In this document: positions 54,110 to 62,962 of the stretch, piece by piece | Numbering within the stretch: the stretch's first letter is position 1 | Layout of the letters: each line of letters opens with the position of its first letter | NCBI RefSeq assembly: GCF_014635345.1 | Contig: NZ_BMCU01000003.1 | Location: 822,610 to 886,609 of the forward strand | DNA from: Rhodococcoides trifolii | GTDB taxonomy: Bacteria > Actinomycetota > Actinomycetes > Mycobacteriales > Mycobacteriaceae | Direction of reading: 5' to 3' | DNA length: 64,000 nt | Position numbers and translations under genes: made by a program | The notes under the pieces: generated by a model | The model's input: the letters and a program-made list of their open reading frames with translations, nothing else | What the model was told of the DNA's origin: nothing | Databases searched by the model: none

Positions 54110-54585
54110 GCCGAGTCGGACTGATCTGGGCTCAGTCGCTCTCCGGAGTGATCGGCGCCGACGGAGGAATCCCGTGGCGAATCCCGGAGGACATGGCGCA
54201 CTTTCGCGAGGTGACGGCCGGCGGTCGCGTGGTCATGGGCCGCAAGACGTGGGACTCGTTGCCCGCCCGTTTTCGTCCGCTTCCGGGCAGGACGAACCTG
54301 GTGATGACGCGGTCGAGCGAATGGAGCGCCGAGGGTGCACAGCGCGTTGCGTCGCTCGACGAGGTCCTCGACGGTGGTGACGTCTGGGTGATCGGGGGCG
54401 GTGAAATCTACCGCGCGGCACTGCCGTTCGCCGACGTCCTCGAGGTGACCGAGGTGGACGTCGACATCGAAGGAGACACCGTCGCGCCGGAGGTTCCGTC
54501 GACGTTCGCTGCAACCGTCGGTGACTGGCAGACGAGTTCACCCTCGGGCATTCGCTACCGGTACGTGCGGTACACGAGCGGCTGA
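54106..54585 (+). CDS. folA: Dihydrofolate reductase
   Basis: 159 aa from ATG 54106, overlapping the thyA stop (ATGA). [56 protein letters not shown] and [18 protein letters not shown] are standard. It regenerates tetrahydrofolate from the dihydrofolate that ThyA makes, so the coupled pair is functional and matches the thyA-dfrA order of M. tuberculosis. Confidence 0.96.
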   Translation: MSRVGLIWAQSLSGVIGADGGIPWRIPEDMAHFREVTAGGRVVMGRKTWDSLPARFRPLPGRTNLVMTRSSEWSAEGAQRVASLDEVLDGGDVWVIGGGEIYRAALPFADVLEVTEVDVDIEGDTVAPEVPSTFAATVGDWQTSSPSGIRYRYVRYTSG

Positions 54586-54725
54586 GCGATTCGCAGCACC
54601 GGCGCGGGGTCGGTGGGAGATACTTGCGGTGAGCACGCCCCTCCACAGCCCCGGAGCGGCACTGCCGAAAACCGCACGGGCAGGCCGGAGGCCGGTCGGC
54701 CACTAGTCAGAGGTGGACGAAGACC

Positions 54726-55052
54726 ATGGACAAGAAATCGCTGACTGCGCTTGCGCGGCAGCAGCTGAAGATGGCACAGACCGCGACCAGCGGACGTAGT
54801 TCGCACACCGTGTACGGCGGCCACCAGCGGAAGTTGCGTCAGACGGTGGTCGGCCTGGCGGCCGGCAAGTCCCTGGCCGAGCACGACCTGAGCGGTGAGT
54901 CGACGGTTCTGGTCCTGAGCGGCCAACTCAAACTGGTCAGCGGGGAGAAGTCGTGGAAGGGGTCCACCGGAGACCTGTTGGTGATCCCGGATGCACGTCA
55001 CAGCGTCGAGGCAGTGGAAGACGTGGCCTTCCTGCTGACAGTCGCCATCTAG
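54726..55052 (+). CDS. Small cupin-domain protein
   Basis: 108 aa. GLAAGKSLAEHDLSGESTVL, VLSGQLKLVSGEKSWKGSTG and DLLVIPDARHSVEAVEDVAF form one conserved cupin barrel with few metal-ligand histidines (His52-like and the last RHSV). An N-terminal helix (KKSLTALARQQLKMAQ) precedes it. The family often handles LuxR-linked or stress functions; the role here is unknown. AGAGGTGGA precedes the ATG. A strong hairpin follows. Confidence 0.82.
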   Translation: MDKKSLTALARQQLKMAQTATSGRSSHTVYGGHQRKLRQTVVGLAAGKSLAEHDLSGESTVLVLSGQLKLVSGEKSWKGSTGDLLVIPDARHSVEAVEDVAFLLTVAI

Positions 55053-55073
55053 CTGCTCCACCGAGACATGCGA

Positions 55074-55115
55074 ATGCCGTTCTCTCCCGACCCACCTGAC
55101 GGGAGAGAACGGCAT
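55074..55115. terminator. Bidirectional hairpin between the cupin and desaturase genes
   Basis: A perfect 16-bp stem (ATGCCGTTCTCTCCCG at 55074-55089 and its complement at 55100-55115) with a 10-nt loop lies between convergent genes. T runs are short on both sides, so efficiency is uncertain. Confidence 0.7.
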
Positions 55116-55171
55116 GTCGCACCAGCGGCGTCCCCGGGACCTTCTCGATCACCGGGTCCGTCGGGTGCAGC

Positions 55172-56122
55172 TCAGACGGCGACCTGACGATCGCGATCGC
55201 GGGCGAGTGCACGGTCCCGAGATTCCTCGAAACGCGCTGCCTGCTTGCCCATGTCGTCGAGGTACTCGGCAAGGGTGGTGCGAGCCTGCTCGCCCTCGGC
55301 ACCGAGATCGGTGCGTTCGAAGATCTTCCACTTACGCAGGACTGGCATGAGGACCTCGTCGAGGTGCTGACGCAGGTCGTAGATCCCGTACTTCGCGATC
55401 AGCACCGCGTTGCGACGGAAGTTCGGCTGGTTCAGACCCGGCATCTGAAAGTTCATGACGATGTCGGTGATCGACTTGACGGCCTGATCGGGCGAGAGCT
55501 CGATCGCCGCAGCGCACAGGTTCCGGTAGAAGATCATGTGCAGATTCTCGTCCGCCGCGATGCGGGCGAGCAGCTTGTCCGCGATCGGATCGTTGCACGC
55601 GATTCCGGTGTTGCGGTGCGAGACGCGCGTCGCCAGCTCCTGAAACGTCACGTAGGCGAGACCGTGCAGAAGGTTGTTTCCTTCCATCGGCGGCGACGAG
55701 ACGCCGACGGTCATGTGCTCCATGCGTGCCCGCTCGAGCGCGACGGGGTCGACGCTGCGGGTGACCACGAGGTAGTCACGCATCGCGATTCCGTGCCGGT
55801 TCTCCTCCGCGGTCCACCGGCCGACCCACGTTCCCCAGGCGCTGTCCATCGTGAAGTTCTCGGCCAACTCGCGGTGATAAGAGGGCAGATTGTCCTCGGT
55901 GAGGAGGTTGGTCACCATGGCCGCTTTGGCGACGGTGGTCAGGTTGGACTGCTCGGGCGACCAGTCGACTCCGCCCATGGCCGCGAAGTTCTTGCCCTCG
56001 CTCCATGGGATGTAATCGTGCGGGTGCCACTCCTTCGACAGGCCCAGGTGCCTGTTCAGGTTCTCTTCTGCCACGGGTTGAAGCTCGCGCAGCAACTCGA
56101 GCTGCGTCATCTGCTTGGCCAT
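55172..56122 (-). CDS. desA: Acyl-ACP desaturase (stearoyl-ACP desaturase-like, DesA type)
   Basis: 316 aa from ATG 56122 (MAKQMTQLELLRELQPVAEE). The di-iron ligands are visible in two ExxH motifs, TAEENRHGIAMRDY and AADENLHMIFYRN, with a further glutamate in VTFQELATRVSH. It inserts a double bond into fatty acyl-ACP, as DesA1/DesA2 do for mycolic acid precursors. It is soluble and needs ferredoxin or similar. It faces a PucR-family regulator across a 320-bp gap. Confidence 0.9.
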   Translation of the reverse strand: MAKQMTQLELLRELQPVAEENLNRHLGLSKEWHPHDYIPWSEGKNFAAMGGVDWSPEQSNLTTVAKAAMVTNLLTEDNLPSYHRELAENFTMDSAWGTWVGRWTAEENRHGIAMRDYLVVTRSVDPVALERARMEHMTVGVSSPPMEGNNLLHGLAYVTFQELATRVSHRNTGIACNDPIADKLLARIAADENLHMIFYRNLCAAAIELSPDQAVKSITDIVMNFQMPGLNQPNFRRNAVLIAKYGIYDLRQHLDEVLMPVLRKWKIFERTDLGAEGEQARTTLAEYLDDMGKQAARFEESRDRALARDRDRQVAV

Positions 56123-56442
56123 GCAAGTCCCCTTCGGATAGCCGAGGCGGCACAACGCACCGGCCTCGACGTCAACTCAAGACCGTTTCCGTGACACTTT
56201 CGAGACTTTCCCGGCGATGTTGGGTCAAGTCGCAATCCGCCACACCCAGACCTGGTATTGGTCACAGAGCAATTTCCAGGCATGATGGTCAAAACGCTGC
56301 TGTTGGCTCTGTTTGGACCTAGTATCCGGAGTTACGCCCTGTTTTGACGGAAGTAAAAAACTCTCGACCGTGTTTCGAGCTTCCGCACAAAGCTACGAAC
56401 CAGTAACTTAGGCAGCGTCGGCGTACGACGAGAGGATGACCT
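56123..56442. other. 320-bp control region between desA and the PucR gene
   Basis: No gene is seen. GTCAAAAC (56288-56295) and GTTTTGAC (56341-56348) form an 8-bp inverted pair 45 bp apart, and the stretch around it is AT-richer than its surroundings. It could be a looping regulator site, perhaps for the divergent PucR protein, but that is inference. A -10 for the PucR gene is not obvious. Confidence 0.4.
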
Positions 56443-57750
56443 GTGAGCGTTCACAACCTATCTACGGCCGGACACACCGCCACAGCGGCCAAGACCGCCG
56501 CGAAGGCGGCACCCGGACTGACCGTGGCCGGAAAGCCCGCGTCCGGCCTCATGGTTGCGGGCGAACCTGCGTCCACTCCGCTACGCGACCTCGAATCCGT
56601 CGCACGCCGCATGGTCGGCCACTTCGCCGCCAACACTCCGTGCCACACCCTTCCCGGCGAGCAGTTGCGCGGCGACGTCACCGAATTCACGGTCAAGTGC
56701 CTCACACTCGCCGTGCGTCTGCTCGACGAACGCCGCGGACCGTCCGATGCCGAGGTGACGGAACTGGGGTCGAAGGCGGCTCAGTGGGCCCGTGAAGGCG
56801 TCCCTCTCCAGTCTGTTCTCAGCGTCTACCACGAGGGAATTCAGATCGGGTGGGATCTCGTCGCCGAACGCGCGGGCGCCGGTGACATCGCCGATGTGGT
56901 CGAAGCAGCGAAGGCCTTCGTCTCGCTCTCGGAGATGGTGTCGACCGCCGCAGCCACGAGTTACGTCGAAGAGCTGCAGGTGGTCGCGAGCGAACACCAT
57001 ACGGCCGCACACACTCTCGTCACCTCGCTGCTCAGCGGACACAACGCGCGCTCGATGGCGCGGCAATCGGGTATCGAGCTGGCCGAGACGTATTTGGTTC
57101 TCGCCCTGTCCATCCCGCCGCATCCGGACGAATCCAACCCCGCGGTGCAGCGACCGGTCGCTGCGCGCCGCAAGCTGCGACGGGTTCAGGCGGAACTCGC
57201 GATCATCTGCGGCCGCACGCCGCTGTCGATGCTCAGTCCCGAGGGCGGCACCGTGCTGGTGCCGGGTCATCACGACGACACCTGGGTCGACGACCTCGTC
57301 GCGCGCATCAGTGCCGCCGCCGAGGTGCCCGTCATCATGACCGTCGAGCAGGCCGCCACGTCGGACATTCCGACCGCAGCCGACCAGGTGCACGAGCTCC
57401 TCGACCTCAGCCAGCAACTCCGCCGCGGGCCCGGCGTCTACCGGATGAACGATCTCGTCCTCGAGTACCAGCTGACTCGCCCGGGCCCCGGCCGCAAGTT
57501 CCTGATGCGCATCCTGGAGCCGCTCGACAACAGCCCGGAGCTGCTGGACACCCTCGAGATCCACATCGCGCACGATCTCAACCGCCAACGGTCCGCACGG
57601 CAACTGCATCTGCACACCAACACCGTCGACTACCGCCTCAAGCGGATCGCACACCTCACCGGATTCGATCCGACGCGTCCGTCGGGCATTCGGCACCTGC
57701 AGGCGGCGCTCGTCGCACGTCGGCTCGAAGGTTCGTCGATCGGGGCCTGA
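56443..57750 (+). CDS. PucR-family transcriptional regulator (CdaR-type C-terminal HTH)
   Basis: 435 aa from GTG 56443. An Ala/Thr-rich head is followed by a helical sensor region, a GGDEF-like middle domain (VLALSIPPHPDESN, RVQAELAIICGRTPLSMLSP) and the C-terminal PucR HTH: LLDTLEIHIAHDLNRQRSAR, QLHLHTNTVDYRLKRIAHLT and GIRHLQAALVARRL. Members bind DNA near their own gene and respond to small molecules. Position suggests desA control. No clear ligand site is recognisable. Confidence 0.9.
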   Translation: MSVHNLSTAGHTATAAKTAAKAAPGLTVAGKPASGLMVAGEPASTPLRDLESVARRMVGHFAANTPCHTLPGEQLRGDVTEFTVKCLTLAVRLLDERRGPSDAEVTELGSKAAQWAREGVPLQSVLSVYHEGIQIGWDLVAERAGAGDIADVVEAAKAFVSLSEMVSTAAATSYVEELQVVASEHHTAAHTLVTSLLSGHNARSMARQSGIELAETYLVLALSIPPHPDESNPAVQRPVAARRKLRRVQAELAIICGRTPLSMLSPEGGTVLVPGHHDDTWVDDLVARISAAAEVPVIMTVEQAATSDIPTAADQVHELLDLSQQLRRGPGVYRMNDLVLEYQLTRPGPGRKFLMRILEPLDNSPELLDTLEIHIAHDLNRQRSARQLHLHTNTVDYRLKRIAHLTGFDPTRPSGIRHLQAALVARRLEGSSIGA

Positions 57751-57786
57751 GCTGGCGCTTCGTCGTCGACCAGTAGCGTCGACGGT

Positions 57787-58503
57787 ATGGCCGAGTTGGA
57801 ACTGACGCTCTCTGGTGTCGTCAAGGAGTACCGCACCGGGTCGGAACCCGTTCGGGCACTGGACGGAATCGACCTGACGATCGAGGGTGGACAATTCGTC
57901 TCGCTCGTCGCGCCGTCGGGGGCCGGCAAGAGCACGCTGCTGCACATGCTGGGCGCGCTCGATGTGCCCGATTGCGGTTCCATCCTGTTCAACGGCGTCG
58001 AAGTGACGTCGCTGAGCGACAACGAGCAGTCCGAGTTCCGTCGCCACCAGGTCGGGTTCGTCTTCCAGTTCTTCAACCTTCTGCCGACGATGTCGGCGTG
58101 GGAGAACGTGGCCGTCCCCAAGCTTCTCGACGGCCTGCCCATCAAGAAGGCGAAAGCCGACGCACTGGCGTTGTTGGACATGGTCGGGCTGGGCAACCGT
58201 GCCGAGCATCGCCCGGCTCAGTTGTCGGGCGGGCAGATTCAGCGTGTTGCCATCGCGCGGTCGCTCATCATGGATCCCGCGCTGCTCATCGCCGACGAGC
58301 CGACCGGCAACCTCGACTCCAAGACCTCGCTCAACGTGCTCGAGATTCTCGCGGACGTCGCCCACCGCAGCGACGGGTCCCGCGCGGTGGTGATGGCGAC
58401 ACACGACGCGTCGGCCGCCCGCTTCACCGATCGGACCGTCAGCATGATCGACGGACGCATCGACAATGACGTGCTTGCCGTGGTCGCGAGTCCCGGCCGG
58501 TGA
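57787..58503 (+). CDS. ABC transporter ATP-binding protein (LolD/MacB type)
   Basis: 238 aa. Walker A is VAPSGAGKSTLL (41-52), Q-loop in VFQFFNLLPTMSAWENV, signature LSGGQIQRVAIARSLI, Walker B ALLIADEPTGNLDS and H-loop ATHDASAARF. The EVTSLSDNEQSEFRRHQVGF segment and FtsX partner place it in the LolD/MacB group that moves lipids, peptides or lipoproteins outward without a full transport channel. It overlaps the permease start by 4 nt (GTGA). Confidence 0.94.
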   Translation: MAELELTLSGVVKEYRTGSEPVRALDGIDLTIEGGQFVSLVAPSGAGKSTLLHMLGALDVPDCGSILFNGVEVTSLSDNEQSEFRRHQVGFVFQFFNLLPTMSAWENVAVPKLLDGLPIKKAKADALALLDMVGLGNRAEHRPAQLSGGQIQRVAIARSLIMDPALLIADEPTGNLDSKTSLNVLEILADVAHRSDGSRAVVMATHDASAARFTDRTVSMIDGRIDNDVLAVVASPGR

Positions 58504-60983
58504 TTCGTACTGCCCTCAGTAGGTTTCGAGTTCTCGGTCTGCGTGACCTCCGCGCGCACTGGGTCCGTTCGCTCGTCTCGACCGCGGTGGTGGCCGTTGC
58601 GGCGGGACTTCTCATCGCGGTGCTGGGGACGTACGGCTCGCTGACAGGGTCGGTGGAACGCTTGGCGGTGTCGATCGCCGGCAACGCCGACCTCGAGATC
58701 ACCGGAGTCACCGACAGCGGTTTCGCAGCAACGGAACTCGACGTGGTGCGGGCGGTTCCCGGTGTGCAGGCGGCTGTACCGATGTTGCGCAGCACCGTCA
58801 CCACCGGCAGCGGTGAGCTTCAGTTGTTCGGCGTCGACCCGTCGATCGCCGCACTCGATTCCGGTCTGCGCGACGGCATCACGGCCGACCCGTCGGCTCT
58901 CTCCACGCCGGGAGGCGTACTCGTCGGCAGCGCAACGGGTCTGAGGAGCGGCGACACCCTCACCCTCGACGGCACCGAGTCCACCGTGGTCGGCACGATC
59001 GACAACGCGGGGTCCGAGCGAATCAACGGCGGCAAGTTCGTGGTTGCACCACTTCCCGCGGCACAGAACATCACGAACCGCACCGGGCAGGTCGACTCGA
59101 TCTTCGTCCTCGACGACGACGGCGCTGATCCGGCAGCAGTCAAAGCGGCGATCAACGACGCCGTGGCGGGGCGAGTTGCTGTCAACAACACCGATTTTCG
59201 AGCCGATCGCGCGAATGCCGCCCTCTCGTTGACGCGCAACGCCACTCTGATGGTCTCGCTCATCTCGTTCGTCGTCGCCGGGTTCCTGGTCTTCAACGTC
59301 ATGAACATGACCATCGCGAAACGGCGACCTACCTTGGCGCTGCTGCGGTCGATCGGCGGCACCCGAGGCACCATCGTGCGCGACCTTCTGGGCGAGGCAG
59401 CGCTCGTCGGCCTGATCGGTGGTGCCGTCGGAGTTCCCATCGGGATCCTGATGGGGCGAGCGGCGATCGGCAGTCTGCCGCCGTTCCTTCTGCAGTCCTT
59501 CGACGCTCAGATCGAGTACGTGCTGCCCTCGTTCGCCATCCCGGTCGCGGTGGTGGCGTGTGTCGCGGCATGTGTTGCCGCGTCCGGACTCGCAGCCGTC
59601 CAGGTGTATCGCATCTCCCCCATCGAAGCCCTGTCCGTCGGCGGTGGTGAGACGCGGACCCAACGCCGGGTCCTCTTCACCGCCGCTGCAGGCACATTCG
59701 GCGTGTCGGCCGTGATCGGCGCGTGGATCTTCGCTCGGTCGGTGGAGGGACAACTGGCCCTCGCCGCCGGGGCGGTCTTCCTGTTCGGCGTTCTTGCGCT
59801 CTGCATCGCGGCCACCGAGCCGATCGTGAAGTGCGCCGCCGAACTCCCTCGCCGATGGGGCGGCGCGGGGAGGCTTGCGACCGCAACCATCGAACGCGCT
59901 CCTCGGCGTATCTGGGCAACGGTCATGACGATCGTGATCGCGGTCGCGGTCAGCGTCGGAGTGTCGGGCGCACTGAGCGATCTGACCAATTCCGCGACGG
60001 GGTCACTGTCGTCGCTGAGCCGTACCGACCTCTACGTCTCGTTGCAGTCAGCAGATGCCGTGCCTGCCGGCGATACTCTCGATCCTGCTGCAGTGGAACA
60101 GGTTCGACGAACACCAGGGGTGTCGCGCGTCGTCGAAGGGCAGTGGGCCTACGCCACCATCGGCGAGCAGTTCGTGTCCATTCAGGCCGTGGCAGACGGC
60201 AGCAACGCCGTCAGCCTGTCGGCACTCACACCCGATGTCCGCTCACGAGTTCTCGCCGGTGACGGCGTCGCCATCTCACGGACACTCGGCAAGGCGCTCG
60301 GGATATCGGCGGGCGACTTCATCGAATTGCCCACTCCAACAGGCATTCAGCGGGTCGAGGTGCTGTCGTTGGTGGACTACCTCAATGCCGCCGGCGGCAC
60401 CATGGCCATTTCGCTGGACTCCATGGAGCGGTTCTTCGATCGCCCCGGAGCGACCTACCTGGAGGTGACCGTCGACGGCGACGTATCCGCAGTCGAGGCG
60501 TCATTGGTCGGCGAACTGCCGTCGCAATTCAACGTCTATACCGGCCAAGAGGCTCTGGACGGAGCGAGCGGTTCCATCGCACAAGCCGGCGCTCTGGCTG
60601 TGGCGCTGCAGTGGATCGTCGGGCTCGTCGCCGCCGTCGCCCTGCTGAACACCCTCATGCTCTCCGTTCTCGAACGGCGACGCGAGCTCGGCGTACTGCG
60701 GGCCATGGGCGGCAACCGAGGCACCCTCGCCCGAATGGTGCTCGCCGAAGCAGTTTCCGTGGGTGTCGTCGGCGGGCTGCTCGGACTGGCCATCGGCGCA
60801 GCACTGCAATACCTCAGCACCTTCATCCTCGGGGCGAGCACAGGAATTCAGATCTCGTACACCTTGCGACCGTCGGTGCTGGTCTACGGACTGATCGCGC
60901 TGCTGCTCAGCCTGCTCGGCTCAATCCCACCGGCCCTCCACGCGGCGAGGCTCGGAATCGTGGACGCGATTGCTGCGGATTGA
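58500..60983 (+). CDS. FtsX-family ABC permease, two FtsX domains
   Basis: 827 aa from GTG 58500. One N-terminal helix (about 25-45), a periplasmic MacB-like domain, then three helices with FtsX core (VMNMTIAKRRPTLALLRSIG, GTRGTIVRDLLGEAALVG), a second periplasmic domain after a central helix pair, and a second three-helix FtsX core (LMLSVLERRRELGVLRAMGG). The double plan is common in actinobacterial exporters that act as single-chain permeases. It probably exports or extracts lipids or antimicrobial molecules; the substrate is unknown. A tRNA gene follows 19 bp later. Confidence 0.92.
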   Translation: MIRTALSRFRVLGLRDLRAHWVRSLVSTAVVAVAAGLLIAVLGTYGSLTGSVERLAVSIAGNADLEITGVTDSGFAATELDVVRAVPGVQAAVPMLRSTVTTGSGELQLFGVDPSIAALDSGLRDGITADPSALSTPGGVLVGSATGLRSGDTLTLDGTESTVVGTIDNAGSERINGGKFVVAPLPAAQNITNRTGQVDSIFVLDDDGADPAAVKAAINDAVAGRVAVNNTDFRADRANAALSLTRNATLMVSLISFVVAGFLVFNVMNMTIAKRRPTLALLRSIGGTRGTIVRDLLGEAALVGLIGGAVGVPIGILMGRAAIGSLPPFLLQSFDAQIEYVLPSFAIPVAVVACVAACVAASGLAAVQVYRISPIEALSVGGGETRTQRRVLFTAAAGTFGVSAVIGAWIFARSVEGQLALAAGAVFLFGVLALCIAATEPIVKCAAELPRRWGGAGRLATATIERAPRRIWATVMTIVIAVAVSVGVSGALSDLTNSATGSLSSLSRTDLYVSLQSADAVPAGDTLDPAAVEQVRRTPGVSRVVEGQWAYATIGEQFVSIQAVADGSNAVSLSALTPDVRSRVLAGDGVAISRTLGKALGISAGDFIELPTPTGIQRVEVLSLVDYLNAAGGTMAISLDSMERFFDRPGATYLEVTVDGDVSAVEASLVGELPSQFNVYTGQEALDGASGSIAQAGALAVALQWIVGLVAAVALLNTLMLSVLERRRELGVLRAMGGNRGTLARMVLAEAVSVGVVGGLLGLAIGAALQYLSTFILGASTGIQISYTLRPSVLVYGLIALLLSLLGSIPPALHAARLGIVDAIAAD

Positions 60984-61002
60984 CCGCTACACTCACAGCT
61001 GC

Positions 61003-61075
61003 GCCCTCGTAGCTCAGGGGATAGAGCAACCCTCTCCTAAAGGGTAGGTCGCAGGTTCGAATCCTGCCGAGGGCA
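61003..61075 (+). tRNA. tRNA-Arg (anticodon CCT)
   Basis: A 73-nt cloverleaf: acceptor arms GCCCTCG/CGAGGGC, D-arm with AGCTCAGGGGATAGAGC, anticodon stem ACCCT/AGGGT with loop CTCCTAA (anticodon CCT at 61036-61038, reading AGG), and T-arm GCAGGTTCGAATCCTGC. The CCA end is not fully encoded. It is a possible integration site, but no integrase lies in the window. Confidence 0.97.
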
Positions 61076-61096
61076 CCGCGCTCGTCCTGGCAGACG

Positions 61097-61693
61097 TCAC
61101 TCTCGATGTCGTGTTCCGTCTTCGAACAGCGAGATCAACTGCTCCGCCCAGTGATCGAGGTCCAGTTCCGGATCACTCTGCAGCGTGAACGGCAGAGCGT
61201 CCACGGACCGCTGAACCGTGGTGGCCACCACGAGTGGGTCGAGATCTGCCCGGACCGTACCGACGCGTTGACCCTCGCGCACGATGTCGGCGACTCGACC
61301 GATTGCACCGTCCTCCTGTGCACCCGAGTACACCGGCTGCTCGGCGGGAAACCGATGCCTGATGAATGTGGTTGTCAGGGCGCGCACTTCGGCCGCCAGA
61401 GCAACATTCAGCCCGATCGCCGAACGTATGTAACCGGCGAGATCGTGTAGCGGGCCGGCGTCGGAAAAGTAGGCTCCGATCCGTTCGTAGATCTCACCTA
61501 CGGCCGCGCCGACAACGTCGTCCTTCCCGTCGAAGTGGTAGCTGATCAGCCTGGTCGACGACAGGCCGGCTTCGGCGGCGAGGCGCGCGAACGTCGCTGC
61601 GTCGTACCCCTCGGCCGCGACCAGTCGGATGTACGCGTCGACCACTTGTCGTCGTCGGGACAACCGTGCGGGGCTTGCGTCGTTTACTTGCAT
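61097..61693 (-). CDS. TetR-family transcriptional regulator
   Basis: 198 aa from ATG 61693. The N-terminal HTH reads VVDAYIRLVAAEGYDAATFA, ARLAAEAGLSSTRLISYHFD and GKDDVVGAAVGEIYERI, then a ligand-binding helical domain. Its start lies next to a double inverted repeat (61694-61719), and the divergent CPBP gene starts 46 bp away; it likely represses both. Ligand unknown. Confidence 0.92.
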   Translation of the reverse strand: MQVNDASPARLSRRRQVVDAYIRLVAAEGYDAATFARLAAEAGLSSTRLISYHFDGKDDVVGAAVGEIYERIGAYFSDAGPLHDLAGYIRSAIGLNVALAAEVRALTTTFIRHRFPAEQPVYSGAQEDGAIGRVADIVREGQRVGTVRADLDPLVVATTVQRSVDALPFTLQSDPELDLDHWAEQLISLFEDGTRHRE

Positions 61694-61719
61694 GAGTAAC
61701 ACTTTACTCGACCGAGTAA
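61694..61719. promoter_or_regulatory. Overlapping palindromes between tetR and CPBP genes (candidate TetR operator)
   Basis: TTACTCGACCGAGTAA (61704-61719) has 7-bp arms; GAGTAA (61694-61699) with TTACTC (61704-61709) makes a second inverted repeat sharing one arm. Such paired sites suit a TetR dimer pair and lie directly before the tetR start. Confidence 0.7.
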
Positions 61720-61739
61720 CTCGACCGTGGGAGGACACG

Positions 61740-62465
61740 ATGGACATGCAGGACACGACCACCCTGGTGGTCGGAATCGCGTCGGTGGCAATCGCTGGCG
61801 TCGCCTTGGCGACGCGGCGACAGCGGACCGATCTCGGACTTCGCCCCGCAGGAAGGCTTGGCGTAGACCTCACCAGGGGTGCGGTCGTCGGACTGTCGGG
61901 GCTGCTCGTTCTCTGGCTCACCGTCGTGGTCACCGGACTTGCGCACGCCGGCCCGTTCGGCGGCAGAGAGGGACTGGCCGCGTCGGCCGGCGTCATCGGC
62001 TTTTTCGCCGTGCTGTTCCTGATCGAAGAGGTGGTCTTTCGAGGGCTCGGGACCGGCGGGCTTGCCGCGTTCGTGGGACTCTGGCCTGCCACCATCGTGG
62101 TCAACGTGCTGGTTGCGCTTGCATACGCATTCAACGACGCGTCCAGCGTGCTCGCGGTCGTCAGTCAAATTCTGTCCAACCTCGTTCTCGGTGCTGCCCG
62201 AATCCGCACCGGCCGCATCTGGGCCGGACTCGCCCTCAAAATCGCGTGGAACGGTGGAATGATCGCCTTGGGCTGGCCCGACAGCGATTTTCGGCTCGAC
62301 GTTCCGCTCGTCGGCATCCGGCTGGACGGACCGACATGGCTCACCGGCGGCGACTTCGGTGCGGAAGCGTCGTTGGTCGGCATCGTCCTACTCGGCCTTC
62401 TCTTGCTCGCGGCGCGACAGGCGCTGAGGCCGACCACGACTTCTTCCGCGGCGGCGAAGCCCTGA
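61740..62465 (+). CDS. CPBP-family (CAAX protease/bacteriocin-processing type) membrane protein, altered active site
   Basis: 241 aa from ATG 61740 with GGGAGGA upstream. Seven or so membrane helices. The first active-site motif is intact: IEEVVFRG with Glu96, Glu97 and Arg101. The second motif, normally ending in FxxxH, reads ALAYAFNDAS and has no histidine in place; the third keeps Asn in KIAWNGG. It may be a non-peptidase immunity or accessory relative. It is divergent from TetR and 46 bp away, so its expression is probably repressed by it. Confidence 0.75.
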   Translation: MDMQDTTTLVVGIASVAIAGVALATRRQRTDLGLRPAGRLGVDLTRGAVVGLSGLLVLWLTVVVTGLAHAGPFGGREGLAASAGVIGFFAVLFLIEEVVFRGLGTGGLAAFVGLWPATIVVNVLVALAYAFNDASSVLAVVSQILSNLVLGAARIRTGRIWAGLALKIAWNGGMIALGWPDSDFRLDVPLVGIRLDGPTWLTGGDFGAEASLVGIVLLGLLLLAARQALRPTTTSSAAAKP

Positions 62466-62467
62466 CT

Positions 62468-62869
62468 GTGACACCGTCGAACCGATCCAACCAACTATCG
62501 GGCGAACAGGGCGGGACCACCGTGGTGGAGAAGAAGCAGACGACGAAGCTGCTTGCGAAGCTCGCATCCTGGCCGGCCCCGTACCGCGAGGTCGGCGAGC
62601 GCATTCATCAAATCGTTCTCGACGCTGTGCCGGCCCTGCGGCCGAAGCTCTGGTACGGCGAAGCCGGGTATGCCGTGAGCGGTCCCGTGCAGATCTTCTT
62701 TCGCGTGGACCAGTACATGTCGTTCGGCCTGACGGAGAAGGCGCAGTTGTCGGTCGACGACGGCGCACCCGATCTCCTCATCGAATCTGCTTGGTTCATC
62801 AAGGAATTGGACGGACCGACCGAGAAGCGGATCGCCGCCATCGTGTGCGTAAAGCGGCTGGCTGAGTGA
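62468..62869 (+). CDS. DUF1801 (YdhG-like) protein
   Basis: 133 aa from GTG 62468, 2 bp after the CPBP stop; GTG codons near 62522 are other possible starts. PYREVGERIHQIVLDAVPAL, RPKLWYGEAGYAVSGPVQIF, FFRVDQYMSFGLTEKAQL and LLIESAWFIKELDG are DUF1801 features; the fold is small and alpha/beta and its role is not established. It probably belongs to the CPBP transcript. Confidence 0.82.
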   Translation: MTPSNRSNQLSGEQGGTTVVEKKQTTKLLAKLASWPAPYREVGERIHQIVLDAVPALRPKLWYGEAGYAVSGPVQIFFRVDQYMSFGLTEKAQLSVDDGAPDLLIESAWFIKELDGPTEKRIAAIVCVKRLAE

Positions 62870-62962
62870 CCGCCCCCACCACTGCCGACGCTCGGCTGTG
62901 AGACCGCACGGACTCTGCGCAACCGCGATCGAAACAGACCGAATCACCGCTACCTTCTCCGC

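Noticed and set aside
61003..61075. tRNA-Arg as an att site of an integrated element
   Set aside because: No integrase, no repeated 3' tRNA end and no change in gene character is visible downstream in the window.
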